DNA of 62,513 nt from Sphingobacteriia bacterium. Lineage in GTDB: Bacteria > Bacteroidota > Bacteroidia > Bacteroidales > UBA7960. The notes beneath the pieces are model-generated. The model searched no databases, was not told the origin of the DNA, and worked only from the letters and a program-made list of their open reading frames with translations. The position numbers were made by a program, and so were the translations under genes. The number at the start of each line of letters is the position of its first letter. Positions within the stretch are counted from its first letter, which is position 1. Positions 8,505 to 17,756 of this stretch are shown one piece after another. The stretch is from assembly GCA_011390785.1 (NCBI GenBank), contig JAABRR010000027.1:1-62513 (forward strand). The letters run 5' to 3'.

Positions 8505-10076
8505 ATGATTCCAACCCGAAAAATAGTAATTGTATTTTTCCTCCTTTTTATTCTTAAAGGCCTCTATTTTCAGGTATTTTCCCAATCGTTTGCTGAAAGT
8601 GAAGTAGTCAAAGTTCAAAGCAGGCGTCATACTATATTTAGCATATTTAGCGAGATAAGTCGTCAAACTTCCTATTATTTTATTTACGACAGCGAGCTGA
8701 TTAACAACAACCAACAAGTTGATATAAAAAGAGGCGAATATACCATTAATGAATTGCTCGAAATCATTTTAACCAATGATTCTCTTGGTGTGGAATTCAG
8801 GGACAAGTATATTGTTATTTACCGAAAACCTGACCTGGTCGACACCGTTTCTGATTCAGAGCCCATTGCTGAAACCAAAGGTGCTGATACAACAGCTCTT
8901 GTGGTAAGAGGGCGGGTGGTTGATTCTTCATCGCAGGAAGCATTATCTTTTGCCAGCATTGTATTGAAGGGCAGGGGTCAGGGTATTTCTGCCAACCAAG
9001 AGGGGCTTTTCAATTTAAAGATCCCAGCTGAATTTTCTAATGATACCCTTAAAATTTCTTTTATGGGTTATACATCCCGGTATATTCCTTTAAAATTATT
9101 ACAGGATGTAACTACGGATATTTATATGGATGTGGAAACCCAATCGTTAAGCGAAGTGGTAGTTACCGGTTATAATCCTATGAAGGTGTTATCTAGTGCA
9201 ATTGAAGCCAAAGATGAGTTATACCCGCAAGAACCCACTTTGCATACCAGTTTCTACAGAGAAGGGGTTTTTAAAAACGATGATTTGCTTCAATATTCAG
9301 AAGCGGTTTTTGAGATTTATAAATCATCTTATCGGGGAAATGGAGCTGACCAGGTTAAAATTCTGAAATCCAGAAATATTTCCAATAATGATATAAAGGA
9401 TTCCGTCATCATAAAACTAAAAGCGGGTATTCAGGGTATGCTTGAATTGGATATAGTAAAACACCCCCCAGCATTTTTTATTCCTTTAAATCTTATCGAG
9501 TTTCAATATCCTGATGCTGGATTTGTAAATCATGATGCAGGTAGTGCCTATGCCATAACCTTTGAACCGGCCAATTATGTTAGCGAGGGTGTTTATGAAG
9601 GAACGATCTATATCGATACAGAGAGCCTGGCTATTCTTCAGGTTGATTTTGGCATTACATCATCTTATCTTGCGCTTCATCAAAACAGATTTCTTCCACG
9701 CCGGAGCAAATTTTACAATACACGTATAAAGAGCATGAATTATTCAGTAAGGTATGCCTGGCACAATGGAGCATATCACATAAAGCACGTTAGGGGTGAA
9801 ATCATGATGCGCATCAGAGAACGCAATAAACTATTTGGGAATAATTACAGTGCCTTCTTCGAAATGGCGGTTATGGATATTGAAACAGAGGATGTAAAAC
9901 GATTTTCACGAAGGGAAACCATTCGCCCTGCCGTTATCTTTACCGATCAGGATTTTGTATATGATGCAGAATTCTGGGAAGACTTCAATTTTATAATCCC
10001 CGAGCAACGGATAACCACTGCTATGCAACATTTTAGTGTTGAAATTGAAAAAATTGAGTATCCTTTTAAAAAGTAA
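8505..10076 (+). CDS. STN + CarboxypepD-regulatory protein without visible TonB barrel
   Basis: This is a 523-residue exported protein. After the signal peptide (IVFFLLFILKGLYFQVFSQS) comes a secretin/TonB short N-terminal (STN) domain at about residues 30-112 (HTIFSIFSEISRQTSYYFIY ... YTINELLEIILTNDSLGVEF). A CarboxypepD_reg-like sandwich follows at about 130-215 (VRGRVVDSSSQEALSFASIV ... DTLKISFMGYTSRYIPL, ending LSEVVVTGYNPMKVLSS). In a SusC/FecA-type receptor a plug and a 22-strand barrel would come next; instead the last 300 residues match the paralogue at 5562-6821. STN domains in known receptors contact the FecR C-terminus, so this protein may pass a signal to FecR. It is the fourth gene of the operon. 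Confidence 0.8.
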   Translation: MIPTRKIVIVFFLLFILKGLYFQVFSQSFAESEVVKVQSRRHTIFSIFSEISRQTSYYFIYDSELINNNQQVDIKRGEYTINELLEIILTNDSLGVEFRDKYIVIYRKPDLVDTVSDSEPIAETKGADTTALVVRGRVVDSSSQEALSFASIVLKGRGQGISANQEGLFNLKIPAEFSNDTLKISFMGYTSRYIPLKLLQDVTTDIYMDVETQSLSEVVVTGYNPMKVLSSAIEAKDELYPQEPTLHTSFYREGVFKNDDLLQYSEAVFEIYKSSYRGNGADQVKILKSRNISNNDIKDSVIIKLKAGIQGMLELDIVKHPPAFFIPLNLIEFQYPDAGFVNHDAGSAYAITFEPANYVSEGVYEGTIYIDTESLAILQVDFGITSSYLALHQNRFLPRRSKFYNTRIKSMNYSVRYAWHNGAYHIKHVRGEIMMRIRERNKLFGNNYSAFFEMAVMDIETEDVKRFSRRETIRPAVIFTDQDFVYDAEFWEDFNFIIPEQRITTAMQHFSVEIEKIEYPFKK

Positions 10077-10299
10077 AACCTGGGTTAAATTACCGTTGAA
10101 TTCTTAATGCAAAACTTGTTTTAATTTCTATGGGTAAAGCTTCATTCTTTTCTCAAAACATTTTCTCAAATCATCTTCCTCGATAAAAGGTTTTTTTTAC
10201 TGCTTTTTTTGGGCTTTTTTTCTGATATTTGCCGGGATTACAAATATTTTTTATTCAAATAGTAAATCCCCTGAATCAGCGTAAGTAGTTTAGTTGATA

Positions 10300-12078
10300 A
10301 TGCGACAAAAAATAAGAATCCAACTCGATAAGTTTCTTCTTTGGCGAACCCGATACCTCGACGACCGGCATTTTATTCTGGTGTTGGCAGTAATTATTGG
10401 AATTGGTTCGGCAATAGCGGCGGTTTTACTAAAAACGTCTGTCCATTTTGTTGAGGCGTGGGTGAGAAGTATCCGTCCGAGCGAAAACTGGTTGATGCTG
10501 GTGTTTCCGGTAGTTGGGATTTTTCTTACGGTGGTTTATATTCGGATTTTTGTAAAGGACAATATTGGCCATGGTATTACACGCATTCTGTATGCCATAT
10601 CGCGCAACAAGGCGATTATGAAGGTACACAATATGTGGTCGTCGATGGTTGCCTGTACCATTACTGCCGGTTTTGGTGGTTCAGTGGGAATGGAGGCACC
10701 TATTGTTGCTACGGGGGCAGCCATTGGGAGTAATGTTGCACAAAGCTCGAAACTCGGCTTTAAACGGACAACTTTATTGGTAGGCTGTGGAGCCGCCGCC
10801 GCCATTGCAGCCATCTTTAAAGCACCCATTGCCGGGTTGATCTTTGCGCTGGAAGTTCTGATGCTTGATCTTACCATGGCTTCTATAGTGCCACTGCTCA
10901 TAGCGGCGGTAACAGCTACTCTTTTCTCTTCCGTTTTTTTGGGCGAACAGGTTGAATTTTATTTTACCCTGAAAGACCCGTTTACTTTTGCACACTTCCC
11001 CTTCTATATATTACTCGGCATGGCTGCTGGTGCGGTTTCATTATATTTTACATGGATGAACAGCCGGGTTGAAAAAAGAATAAAGAAAGTAAAGATGCCA
11101 TACCGAAGGGTGCTTATTGGTGGCGGTATTCTCGGCGTTTTGATTTTTTTGTTTCCCCCACTATTTGGTGAAGGCTATATAACCATGCGTTCGATGCTTT
11201 CCGGGCAACCCGAAAATCTTCTCAATGATAGCATATGGGGCTTCTTTGTGGAAGACTCTGAGTTTCTGTTTATTGGGTTTTTGATAATGGTTTTGCTTTT
11301 TAAAGCCGTTGCTACTTCTTTAACTACCAGTGCAGGGGGTATTGGGGGAGTTTTTGCTCCCAGTTTGTTTATGGGGGGTATTACCGGGTTTGTTTTAGCC
11401 CGTATCATCAATTCCTTTAACTGGGTTAAAATTTCTGAATATAATTTTGCTTTGGTGGGGATGGCCGGTTTGATTGCCGGGGTTATTCACGCGCCACTAA
11501 CTGCTATCTTTCTTATTGCTGAAATTACAGGAGGCTACCAGCTGTTTGTACCGCTAATCATTACTGCTTCTATTTCATTTCTTACGGTGCGGTATTTTGA
11601 ACCCCACTCTCTCTATACCAAAAAACTGGCAGAAAGGGGTGAATTGGTTACACACCATAAAGACCAGGCTGTTCTTACTCTTTTGAAAGTTGAGAATGTG
11701 GTAGAAACCAACTTTAGCAAGGTAAACCCGGATCAAACACTTGGAGAGCTGGTAAAAATAATTGCCAAATCGAACAGGAATATTTTTCCGGTTACCGATA
11801 ATGATAATTATTTTTTCGGGATAGTGCCCCTTGATGAAATCAGGGAGATTATGTTTGAACGGGATAAGTATGATAAAGTCCGTGTTCGCGATGTGATGAT
11901 CATTCCCCGCAGAAAAGTGGAATTGCAGGATAGCATGGAAACGGTAATGAAGAAATTTCGCGATTCAGGGCAATGGAATCTCGCTGTAGTTGAAGATGGA
12001 CGATATGTTGGGTTTGTTTCCCGCTCCAATGTTTTTAATGTGTACAGAAAAATGTTGATCGAGTTTTCTGAAGATTAA
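10300..12078 (+). CDS. CLC family chloride channel/transporter with CBS pair
   Basis: This is a CLC-type anion channel or H+/Cl- exchanger of about 592 residues. The membrane part spans about residues 25-430. The selectivity/gating motif reads GFGGSVGMEAPIV (Glu132 keeps the gating glutamate, although the usual GxEGP is GMEAP). A second pore motif is GGIGGVFAPSLFMGG, and the domain ends LTAIFLIAEITGGYQL. Two CBS domains follow (about 450-590), ending RDVMIIPRRKVELQDSMETV and AVVEDGRYVGFVSRSNVF. Start: ATG 10300 is preferred over the upstream TTG at 10294. A weak -7 box (GATATTTG, 10224-10231) lies upstream after a long T-run. CBS pairs usually bind adenine nucleotides; the ligand here is unknown. 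Confidence 0.92.
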   Translation: MRQKIRIQLDKFLLWRTRYLDDRHFILVLAVIIGIGSAIAAVLLKTSVHFVEAWVRSIRPSENWLMLVFPVVGIFLTVVYIRIFVKDNIGHGITRILYAISRNKAIMKVHNMWSSMVACTITAGFGGSVGMEAPIVATGAAIGSNVAQSSKLGFKRTTLLVGCGAAAAIAAIFKAPIAGLIFALEVLMLDLTMASIVPLLIAAVTATLFSSVFLGEQVEFYFTLKDPFTFAHFPFYILLGMAAGAVSLYFTWMNSRVEKRIKKVKMPYRRVLIGGGILGVLIFLFPPLFGEGYITMRSMLSGQPENLLNDSIWGFFVEDSEFLFIGFLIMVLLFKAVATSLTTSAGGIGGVFAPSLFMGGITGFVLARIINSFNWVKISEYNFALVGMAGLIAGVIHAPLTAIFLIAEITGGYQLFVPLIITASISFLTVRYFEPHSLYTKKLAERGELVTHHKDQAVLTLLKVENVVETNFSKVNPDQTLGELVKIIAKSNRNIFPVTDNDNYFFGIVPLDEIREIMFERDKYDKVRVRDVMIIPRRKVELQDSMETVMKKFRDSGQWNLAVVEDGRYVGFVSRSNVFNVYRKMLIEFSED

Positions 12079-12402
12079 TAAAAATGAAAAACCGTTACAT
12101 CCCTTTGGTTTTCTCTAAACTCCTAATTATATCATTAATGCTGATTCCTACAAATTTTACACAACCTTTATTCCCTCTTGATTTTTGTATAACATAATTA
12201 AAGGGTCAGAGACCCGATAATATTTGTAGATTTGAGAATGAATAAAGATGATTTTGGCGCTGTAAACCAATTATTAACAATGAAAAGGAATTTGTGACAG
12301 CGCAATTGGCAATGAAGAATTTATTAAATGCCTGTAAATTGTATTCTGGAACATCAAAAAATACCCAATCGTGCGAGCTCAACACAGGTAATTAGCAATC
12401 TT
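12079..12402. other. Intergenic region before the YkgJ-type gene
   Basis: There is no gene in 324 bases. A TAGATTTG box at 12227-12234 fits TAnnTTTG but has no good -33 partner at normal spacing. An upstream in-frame ATG at 12328 would lengthen the next protein by 25 residues that do not look like part of the family. Confidence 0.35.
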
Positions 12403-12918
12403 ATGAGAACAACCGAAGTTTTAAAAGAATATTTTTTCTTTCGTAATGAGTTGGAAGCTCACTGCGCCGAACTTTACACCTTGCACGATAATTATCTCAA
12501 TTGCAAGAAGGGATGTGATATGTGCTGCGAGAATTTTGGCATTTTGCCAGTAGAATATGAAGCGATAAAGCAACAAGTTGCCGAAAAGTTAAAGTTGGGG
12601 CAAAAAACCGCAAACCCAACTGATTGTCCTTTTCTGGTAAATCATAGTTGTATAATATACGATGGCAGACCGGTAATTTGTCGAACACAGGGTTTACCCT
12701 TACTTTTTATGGGGGAAGATGAATGGGAACTTTCTGCCTGTGAGCTTAATTTTACCCGTTTCGATTTTGAGAATTTTGATCAGGAAAATACTTTCCCTAT
12801 GGATCGCTACAACAGCAGGTTGTTTATGATTAATAAAAGATTTTTAGAATCATTACCCAATCATCACTACAAAGAAAAAGAATTAGTTCCGCTTTCAAAA
12901 TTGCAGGAAGAAATATAA
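12403..12918 (+). CDS. YkgJ family cysteine cluster protein
   Basis: This is a protein of about 171 residues with the CxxCxxCC-type zinc/iron-chelating cluster: NCKKGCDMCCENFGILPVE near residues 28-46, then CPFLVNHSCIIYDGRPVICR near 74-93, which together give the eight-cysteine pattern of the family (PF03692). Members bind a metal, presumably Fe-S or Zn, but their role is not established. The start at 12403 (MRTTEVLKEYFF) is chosen because the family begins close to a FYxFRNxLEAHC-type helix; the longer start at 12328 is possible. It stands alone and converges on porT with only 21 bases between the stop codons. Confidence 0.8.
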   Translation: MRTTEVLKEYFFFRNELEAHCAELYTLHDNYLNCKKGCDMCCENFGILPVEYEAIKQQVAEKLKLGQKTANPTDCPFLVNHSCIIYDGRPVICRTQGLPLLFMGEDEWELSACELNFTRFDFENFDQENTFPMDRYNSRLFMINKRFLESLPNHHYKEKELVPLSKLQEEI

Positions 12919-12939
12919 AGGTGATATTAAAAGGGGAAT

Positions 12940-13710
12940 TTACTCGAATAGAAAAGAAATCATAATCAACCGTGAGTTGAGACGATCTATTGAATTGGTA
13001 AACATAGTGTTTTCAGGAATAAGCATATTGGGGATGCCAAACGATCCTTTTATTTCTGTAGAAAATTTGAAATAATAAAAATAGTAATCGAAACCCACAC
13101 CTAACTCATAAAAAAAGTCGTTTTGGCCAATTCTTGCCAGAATATCTGATTCGGAGTCTTCTTTGTCTTTGTTAGATGCCAGGTCGTAGCTGTATTTCAA
13201 ACCACCAATTACATAAACACGGGTATTGATCATTCTTACTGATTTGTACTTCAGATGCAAAGGAAAATCGATAAAGGTACTTTCAAGTGGTTGAGTCCGG
13301 GTAATAGGTGATCCGTTTTTAAATCCTTGATAAATAAGGTTTCTGTCGCCAAAAGTTAGTGTCGGTATAAAGCGCAGATCCCATTGATCAGCCAGTCTTA
13401 AATTGGAAACAATTCCAATGTTAAAACCACTTTCTCTTCGTGTTAAAACAGATGTAAGGGTGTCAAATTCGGCAATAATAACTACATCATCAGGGCTCAT
13501 TTCTACTTGCTGCAGATTGGTTATTGGTTTGAGCGAAAAATCCATATTATTGATGCCCAAAGAAAACCCAAAATGGTAGAGCTTTTGATCATAATAGGGG
13601 AGATTTCCAAACTTAAAGGATTTTTGTTCCTGTGCAAAAGTATTGAATAACAGACTTTGCAGGGTTAGAAGGAATATAATTATCAGGAGCCGGATTCTGA
13701 GTTTTGCCAC
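12940..13710 (-). CDS. porT: PorT-like outer membrane beta-barrel protein (type IX secretion)
   Basis: This is a 256-residue protein with a signal peptide (IRLLIIIFLLTLQSLLFNTFA) and alternating beta-strand segments of a small outer-membrane barrel: LYHFGFSLGINNMDFSLKPI, SGFNIGIVSNLRLADQWDLR, FIDFPLHLKYKSVRMINTRV and the terminal RLNSRLIMISFLFE ending in Phe-Glu. This matches PorT, a component needed for assembly or function of the T9SS in Porphyromonas and Flavobacterium. Its place just downstream of the ubiE/menG gene is the order I recall from other Bacteroidota. The several sorting-domain proteins in this window are expected substrates of the system. It may share a transcript with menG, although the gap is 147 bases. 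Confidence 0.8.
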   Translation of the reverse strand: MAKLRIRLLIIIFLLTLQSLLFNTFAQEQKSFKFGNLPYYDQKLYHFGFSLGINNMDFSLKPITNLQQVEMSPDDVVIIAEFDTLTSVLTRRESGFNIGIVSNLRLADQWDLRFIPTLTFGDRNLIYQGFKNGSPITRTQPLESTFIDFPLHLKYKSVRMINTRVYVIGGLKYSYDLASNKDKEDSESDILARIGQNDFFYELGVGFDYYFYYFKFSTEIKGSFGIPNMLIPENTMFTNSIDRLNSRLIMISFLFE

Positions 13711-13857
13711 TTATAATAATTTGATTGATAACGTGTTTATTTTTGTTCCGATTACTAAAACGTTTAATGCTTTATCATATTGCAGCAAAAGTATTCAAAA
13801 TTTTTCTTGCAGGTACTATTTTGTGTTAGTAAGAATCCCACAGTTTTCTTGCAATCA

Positions 13858-14550
13858 CTATTTCACAGCTTCATAGAGGAAGGTGATACCCTGGCTTAAT
13901 TTTGTAGCGGTAGGATTTTGAAAGCCTGCCTGGCTTAGCATATCTGTAAAGGCTTTATCATAAGGAAACTGCTTTACCGATTCGGGCAAATATTTATATG
14001 ATTCGTAACTTCCGCTAAAAACCTTCCCCCAGAATGGCAGGATAAAGTTGAAGTAGAAACTGTAAGCCTGCTTCACCGGAAATGTTTTGGGCATGCCAAA
14101 CTCAAGGATAAAAATCACTCCACCCGGTTTTAAAACTCTGTTTATTTCGGCCAATCCTTTTACCGGAGTTTCAAAATTACGCACCCCATAAGAAATTGTG
14201 GCAGCATCAAAGGTATTGTCATCAAAAGGAAGGTTTTCTGAATCAGCTTGTTGCAACCGTATCATGTTTTGCAGATTTCTTTTCTCAATTTTCTTATCTC
14301 CCATTTCGAGCATAGTTTCGGCAATGTCAACCCCTACAATCTCTTTGGGATTTAGTTTTGCCAGCTCAATAGCCAGGTCTGCTGTGCCGGTAGCCACATC
14401 AAGAATTGATTCGGGCTTGTATTTTCTCAATTGTCTTCTTAATTTGCGCCTCCACAATTTATCAATTCCCAGGGATAAAAAATGATTCAGGTAATCGTAC
14501 CGGTGGGCAATCCGGTTAAACATGCCCCTTACGTCTTCTTTTTTAGCCAA
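13858..14550 (-). CDS. menG: Demethylmenaquinone methyltransferase
   Basis: This is a class I SAM-dependent methyltransferase of 230 residues, also known as UbiE, that makes the last methylation of menaquinone. Motifs: MFNRIAHRYDYLNHFLSLGI near the start, the SAM-binding ILDVATGTADLAIELA (about residues 44-59), GVDIAETMLEMG (acidic residue of motif II), DAATISYGVRNFE (post-motif II) and LKPGGVIFILEFGMP. Length and motif order are normal. Menaquinone synthesis fits the expected quinone of Bacteroidota. It lies upstream of porT and downstream of pdxH on the minus strand, with a 47-base gap to pdxH. Confidence 0.95.
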   Translation of the reverse strand: MAKKEDVRGMFNRIAHRYDYLNHFLSLGIDKLWRRKLRRQLRKYKPESILDVATGTADLAIELAKLNPKEIVGVDIAETMLEMGDKKIEKRNLQNMIRLQQADSENLPFDDNTFDAATISYGVRNFETPVKGLAEINRVLKPGGVIFILEFGMPKTFPVKQAYSFYFNFILPFWGKVFSGSYESYKYLPESVKQFPYDKAFTDMLSQAGFQNPTATKLSQGITFLYEAVK

Positions 14551-14597
14551 TGTTTTAAATGTTTAAAGTGGTAATGATATTTTAAATAATCGTTGTT

Positions 14598-15248
14598 TTA
14601 CGGGGCTAACCGATTGCGTTTCCAGATGTTGATGCCTTCATGGGAATAAAAAATCCGATCGTGCATTCTACCCGGTCTTCCCTGCCAAAACTCAAATGTT
14701 TCCGGATACAGCCGATAGCCGCCCCAATGAGGTGGACGAGGGATGGGTTTATCCTCCCATGTTTTTTCAAGAGACTGGTATTTTTCAATCAGGATTTCTC
14801 GTGATGCTATTTCTTCGCTTTGGTCAGAAGCCCAGGCTCCCAATTGACTTTCGCGTGGCCTGCTGGAAAAATAAAGATCTGATTCTGCTGTGCTCACTTT
14901 CTTGCATGTGCCTTCAACACGAACCTGTCTTTCCAGTTCCAGCCACAAAAATACCAGAGCAGCGTTGGGGTTGTAAAGCAGGTCAGTTGCCTTTTTGCTG
15001 TTGTAATTGGTGAAGAATACAAATCCTTCACCATCTGATTCTTTTAGCAAAACCGTTCTTGCACTAACTTTTCCTGTTGATGAAACGGTAGAAAGAATCA
15101 TTGCATTGGGTTCTGTAAGCCCGGCTTCAATAGCCTGCTCGAGCCAAATATGGAACTGGGCAAAAGGATTTTCAAGCGATTGTTCAATGCTAAAGCCATC
15201 GCGTAAATAATTTTTCCTGAAATCGAATAAATTTTTGTTGTTGTTCAT
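14598..15248 (-). CDS. pdxH: Pyridoxamine 5'-phosphate oxidase
   Basis: PdxH is an FMN enzyme that oxidises pyridoxamine or pyridoxine 5'-phosphate to pyridoxal 5'-phosphate. The 216-residue length is standard. Recognisable segments are FAQFHIWLEQAIEAGLTEPN, MILSTVSSTGKVSARTVLLK, FFTNYNSKKATDL (FMN phosphate binding) and SRPRESQLGAWASDQS. The C-terminal signature is PPHWGGYRLYPETFEFWQGR followed by RMHDR and the terminal RLAP. It is on the minus strand, 21 bases after the kinase gene at 15270, so the two are probably cotranscribed. PLP made here would serve the aminotransferase encoded two genes upstream, although that link is only positional. Confidence 0.97.
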   Translation of the reverse strand: MNNNKNLFDFRKNYLRDGFSIEQSLENPFAQFHIWLEQAIEAGLTEPNAMILSTVSSTGKVSARTVLLKESDGEGFVFFTNYNSKKATDLLYNPNAALVFLWLELERQVRVEGTCKKVSTAESDLYFSSRPRESQLGAWASDQSEEIASREILIEKYQSLEKTWEDKPIPRPPHWGGYRLYPETFEFWQGRPGRMHDRIFYSHEGINIWKRNRLAP

Positions 15249-15269
15249 ACGCAGAACTAAACAACAGAC

Positions 15270-16283
15270 CTATTGAAAAGTTTTTATTGCTTCCTGAAAG
15301 AGCCGGTCTTTATCAATGGGCACTACACCAACATATTCGCAAACCAATCCACCTGCCAAATTTGATAGTTTAGCCATTTGTTCCATGCTCGTTCCGGCAG
15401 CCATACAAAGTGCAATGATGCTTATAACCGTGTCACCGGCACCCGATACATCAGCAATATTTCTAACATGAGCAGGTATGTTGCCTGTAGTGAAACTTCC
15501 GTCTTTTTCTTTGCTGCTAAAACTGATACCTTTTTCCGAAAGGGTAGCTATGGCAACATCAACATCAAGAAGTTGTTGCAATTGTTTTACGGCTGACATG
15601 ATTTTTTCATAACTGTCCAGCTCATAGTCAAGTTTCAGGCCTTCGCGAAGCTCCTTCAGGTTGGGTTTGAAAAGGGTTACTCCGCGGTAGTGCATAAAAT
15701 TTTTCTTTTTGGGATCCACCACTACCGGGATGTTCTTTTCGCGGGCCTGCACTACCGTATTTTCTATCAGTTGTTGGGTAATCACTCCTTTGTCGTAGTC
15801 TTCGAATATGATGGCACCGATATTAGTCTCATCTAATATGCTTTTGATTCTATCAAAAAGTAAATGGGTTTCTTCGGTATTGATATTCATTTCAGTTTCC
15901 TCATCAACCCTAAGCATTTGGGCATTGTTGCCAATAATGCGAAATTTGGTGGTGGTAATGCGATCTTCAGTTGCAAGAATTCCCCGGGCATTGAGCCCTT
16001 GTTTTTTCATCAAATCAAAAAACAGCTGGCTTTTTTCATCTTTCCCTATTACGGAGCATAATATTGGTGTTGCTCCCATGCTTTGCAGGTTCAGTGCCAC
16101 GTTGGCCGCTCCACCCAGGCGGTTTTCCCGTTTTTTCAGGGAAACGATCGGCACGGGTGCTTCGGGCGAAATTCTGTCAACTTTTCCCCACAAATACGAA
16201 TCGATCATTACATCGCCAATAATCAGGATATTTTGTTGAGAAAAATTAATGAAAAGATCTTCGAGAATTTTTTTTCGGGTCAT
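15270..16283 (-). CDS. D-glycero-beta-D-manno-heptose-7-phosphate kinase (RfaE1/HldE kinase domain)
   Basis: This is a PfkB-family sugar kinase of 337 residues. The N-terminal ILIIGDVMIDSYLWGKVDRI and ISPEAPVPIVSLKKRENRLG followed by GGAANVALNLQSMGA are typical of the RfaE/HldE kinase domain. The C-terminal ATP-site loop ISGAGDT appears as NIADVSGAGDTVISIIALCM (catalytic Asp in GAGD). In E. coli the HldE kinase is fused to a nucleotidyltransferase; here only the kinase is present, as in split RfaE1 enzymes, and the RfaE2 partner is not in the window. The product would feed ADP-heptose synthesis for lipopolysaccharide. It is 15 bases downstream of the aminotransferase gene on the same strand. 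Confidence 0.85.
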   Translation of the reverse strand: MTRKKILEDLFINFSQQNILIIGDVMIDSYLWGKVDRISPEAPVPIVSLKKRENRLGGAANVALNLQSMGATPILCSVIGKDEKSQLFFDLMKKQGLNARGILATEDRITTTKFRIIGNNAQMLRVDEETEMNINTEETHLLFDRIKSILDETNIGAIIFEDYDKGVITQQLIENTVVQAREKNIPVVVDPKKKNFMHYRGVTLFKPNLKELREGLKLDYELDSYEKIMSAVKQLQQLLDVDVAIATLSEKGISFSSKEKDGSFTTGNIPAHVRNIADVSGAGDTVISIIALCMAAGTSMEQMAKLSNLAGGLVCEYVGVVPIDKDRLFQEAIKTFQ

Positions 16284-16298
16284 TGTTCTGGTAGAATT

Positions 16299-17495
16299 TT
16301 ATTTAAGTTCTGCCAGGGCAGATTTTACTCTCGTCATGGCTTCAATTAATAATTGATCAGATGTGGCGTAAGAAATACGTAAGCAGTTGGGTGAGCCAAA
16401 AGCATCGCCGGGTACCATGGCCACATAGACCCTATAAAGGATGTAGTTGCATAAATCGGTTGCCCCTTTTATGGTGGTTTTGCCATCGGTTTTGCCGAAA
16501 TAGCTGCTTACATCAGGAAAGAGATAGAACGCGCCCTGCGGAACATTCACCTTCAATCCTGGTATATCTCTGAGAAGACCAACCATCATATCGCGTCTTT
16601 CCTTGAATTTTTCGAGCATGGGGTAGGTGTCGGCAGGATTCATTTTCATGGCCTGTAATGCAGCTTTCTGTGAAATTGAGCTGGCAGCCGATGTAAACTG
16701 TCCCTGTAATTTAGCCGCAGCTACAGCCAGGTCTTTGTGCGATGCCATGTAGCCGATTCTCCAACCGGTCATGGCAAAGCCTTTTGATACACCATTAATA
16801 AGGATTATCCTGTCTTTCAGGTTTTTAAACTGGGCAATTGTTTCATGATTTTTATCAAAATTGATCAATTCATAAATCTCATCAGAAAGGATGTAAACAT
16901 GCGGATGTTTTTCGAAAACTTCGGCAAGTGCAGCCAGTTCATCTTTTGTATAAACCGAACCACTGGGATTGCAGGGACTGGAGAACATAAAGAGTTTTGT
17001 TTGCGGAGTAATGGCGGCTTCCAGCTGTTGCGGAATAATTTTGAAATCGTTTTCGATACCAGCTTCAATATAAACCTGTTTGCCCTGCGCAAAATTAACC
17101 ATGTGCGAGTAGCTAACCCAAAATGGTGTAGGTATGATCACTTCATCACCAGGATTGATAAGGCAAAGCAAGGCATTCATGATAGAGTGTTTTGCTCCGG
17201 TGCTTACCACAATCTGATCGGGCGAATAATCGAGGTTGTTATCTCGTTTTAGTTTTTCGCAGATGGCTTTTCGTAGGTCTACATAACCATTTACCGGCGG
17301 ATAAAAGGAGAAGTTATCATCTATGGCTTTGTGGGCGGCAGCCTTTATGAGGGCTGGAGTAAAAAAATCGGGTTCTCCAACACCCAGGGTAATTACATTA
17401 TGGCCTTCGGCAGTTAGCTCGCGACTGATACGCGACATGGCCAGTGTTTCTGACTCGGCAAGTTCATTGATCCGGTTTGAGAGTAGTATCGACAT
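16299..17495 (-). CDS. PLP-dependent class I aminotransferase (AspC-like)
   Basis: This is a 398-residue fold type I aminotransferase. Key parts: ITLGVGEPDFFTPALIKAAA near the start, the substrate-binding GYVDLRKAICEKLKRDN, VVSTGAKHSIMNALL, the conserved SSPCNPSGSVYTKDELA (Asn of the PLP ring contact) and LSDEIYELINFD. The PLP lysine is in LINGVSKGFAMTGWRIGYMA (Lys of SKGFAMTG) and the carboxylate-binding Arg is in NCLRISYATSD. It most resembles the prokaryotic aspartate aminotransferase Ib group; exact substrate cannot be decided. It heads a minus-strand group with the RfaE1-like kinase and pdxH at short spacings. Confidence 0.92.
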   Translation of the reverse strand: MSILLSNRINELAESETLAMSRISRELTAEGHNVITLGVGEPDFFTPALIKAAAHKAIDDNFSFYPPVNGYVDLRKAICEKLKRDNNLDYSPDQIVVSTGAKHSIMNALLCLINPGDEVIIPTPFWVSYSHMVNFAQGKQVYIEAGIENDFKIIPQQLEAAITPQTKLFMFSSPCNPSGSVYTKDELAALAEVFEKHPHVYILSDEIYELINFDKNHETIAQFKNLKDRIILINGVSKGFAMTGWRIGYMASHKDLAVAAAKLQGQFTSAASSISQKAALQAMKMNPADTYPMLEKFKERRDMMVGLLRDIPGLKVNVPQGAFYLFPDVSSYFGKTDGKTTIKGATDLCNYILYRVYVAMVPGDAFGSPNCLRISYATSDQLLIEAMTRVKSALAELK

Positions 17496-17756
17496 ATTAA
17501 TAAGTATTTTATGGAAGTTAATTCGTTTTCTATGTGAAACACAACTTTAATGGTGGGCAAAATTAAGAAATAAAGGCTTACGGGGTTGTTGTTTTAAACT
17601 CTAATTGAACATTTTTAAGCACCGCATCAGGATAATTTTATAAATTTGATGCTTATATTATATATTATAAATATATTTTCATCCGGATTGCTTTTTATTT
17701 TTCTCATAATCATTTACTGAAAGCACACATTTTTAACAAATTTAAATTTAAGAATT

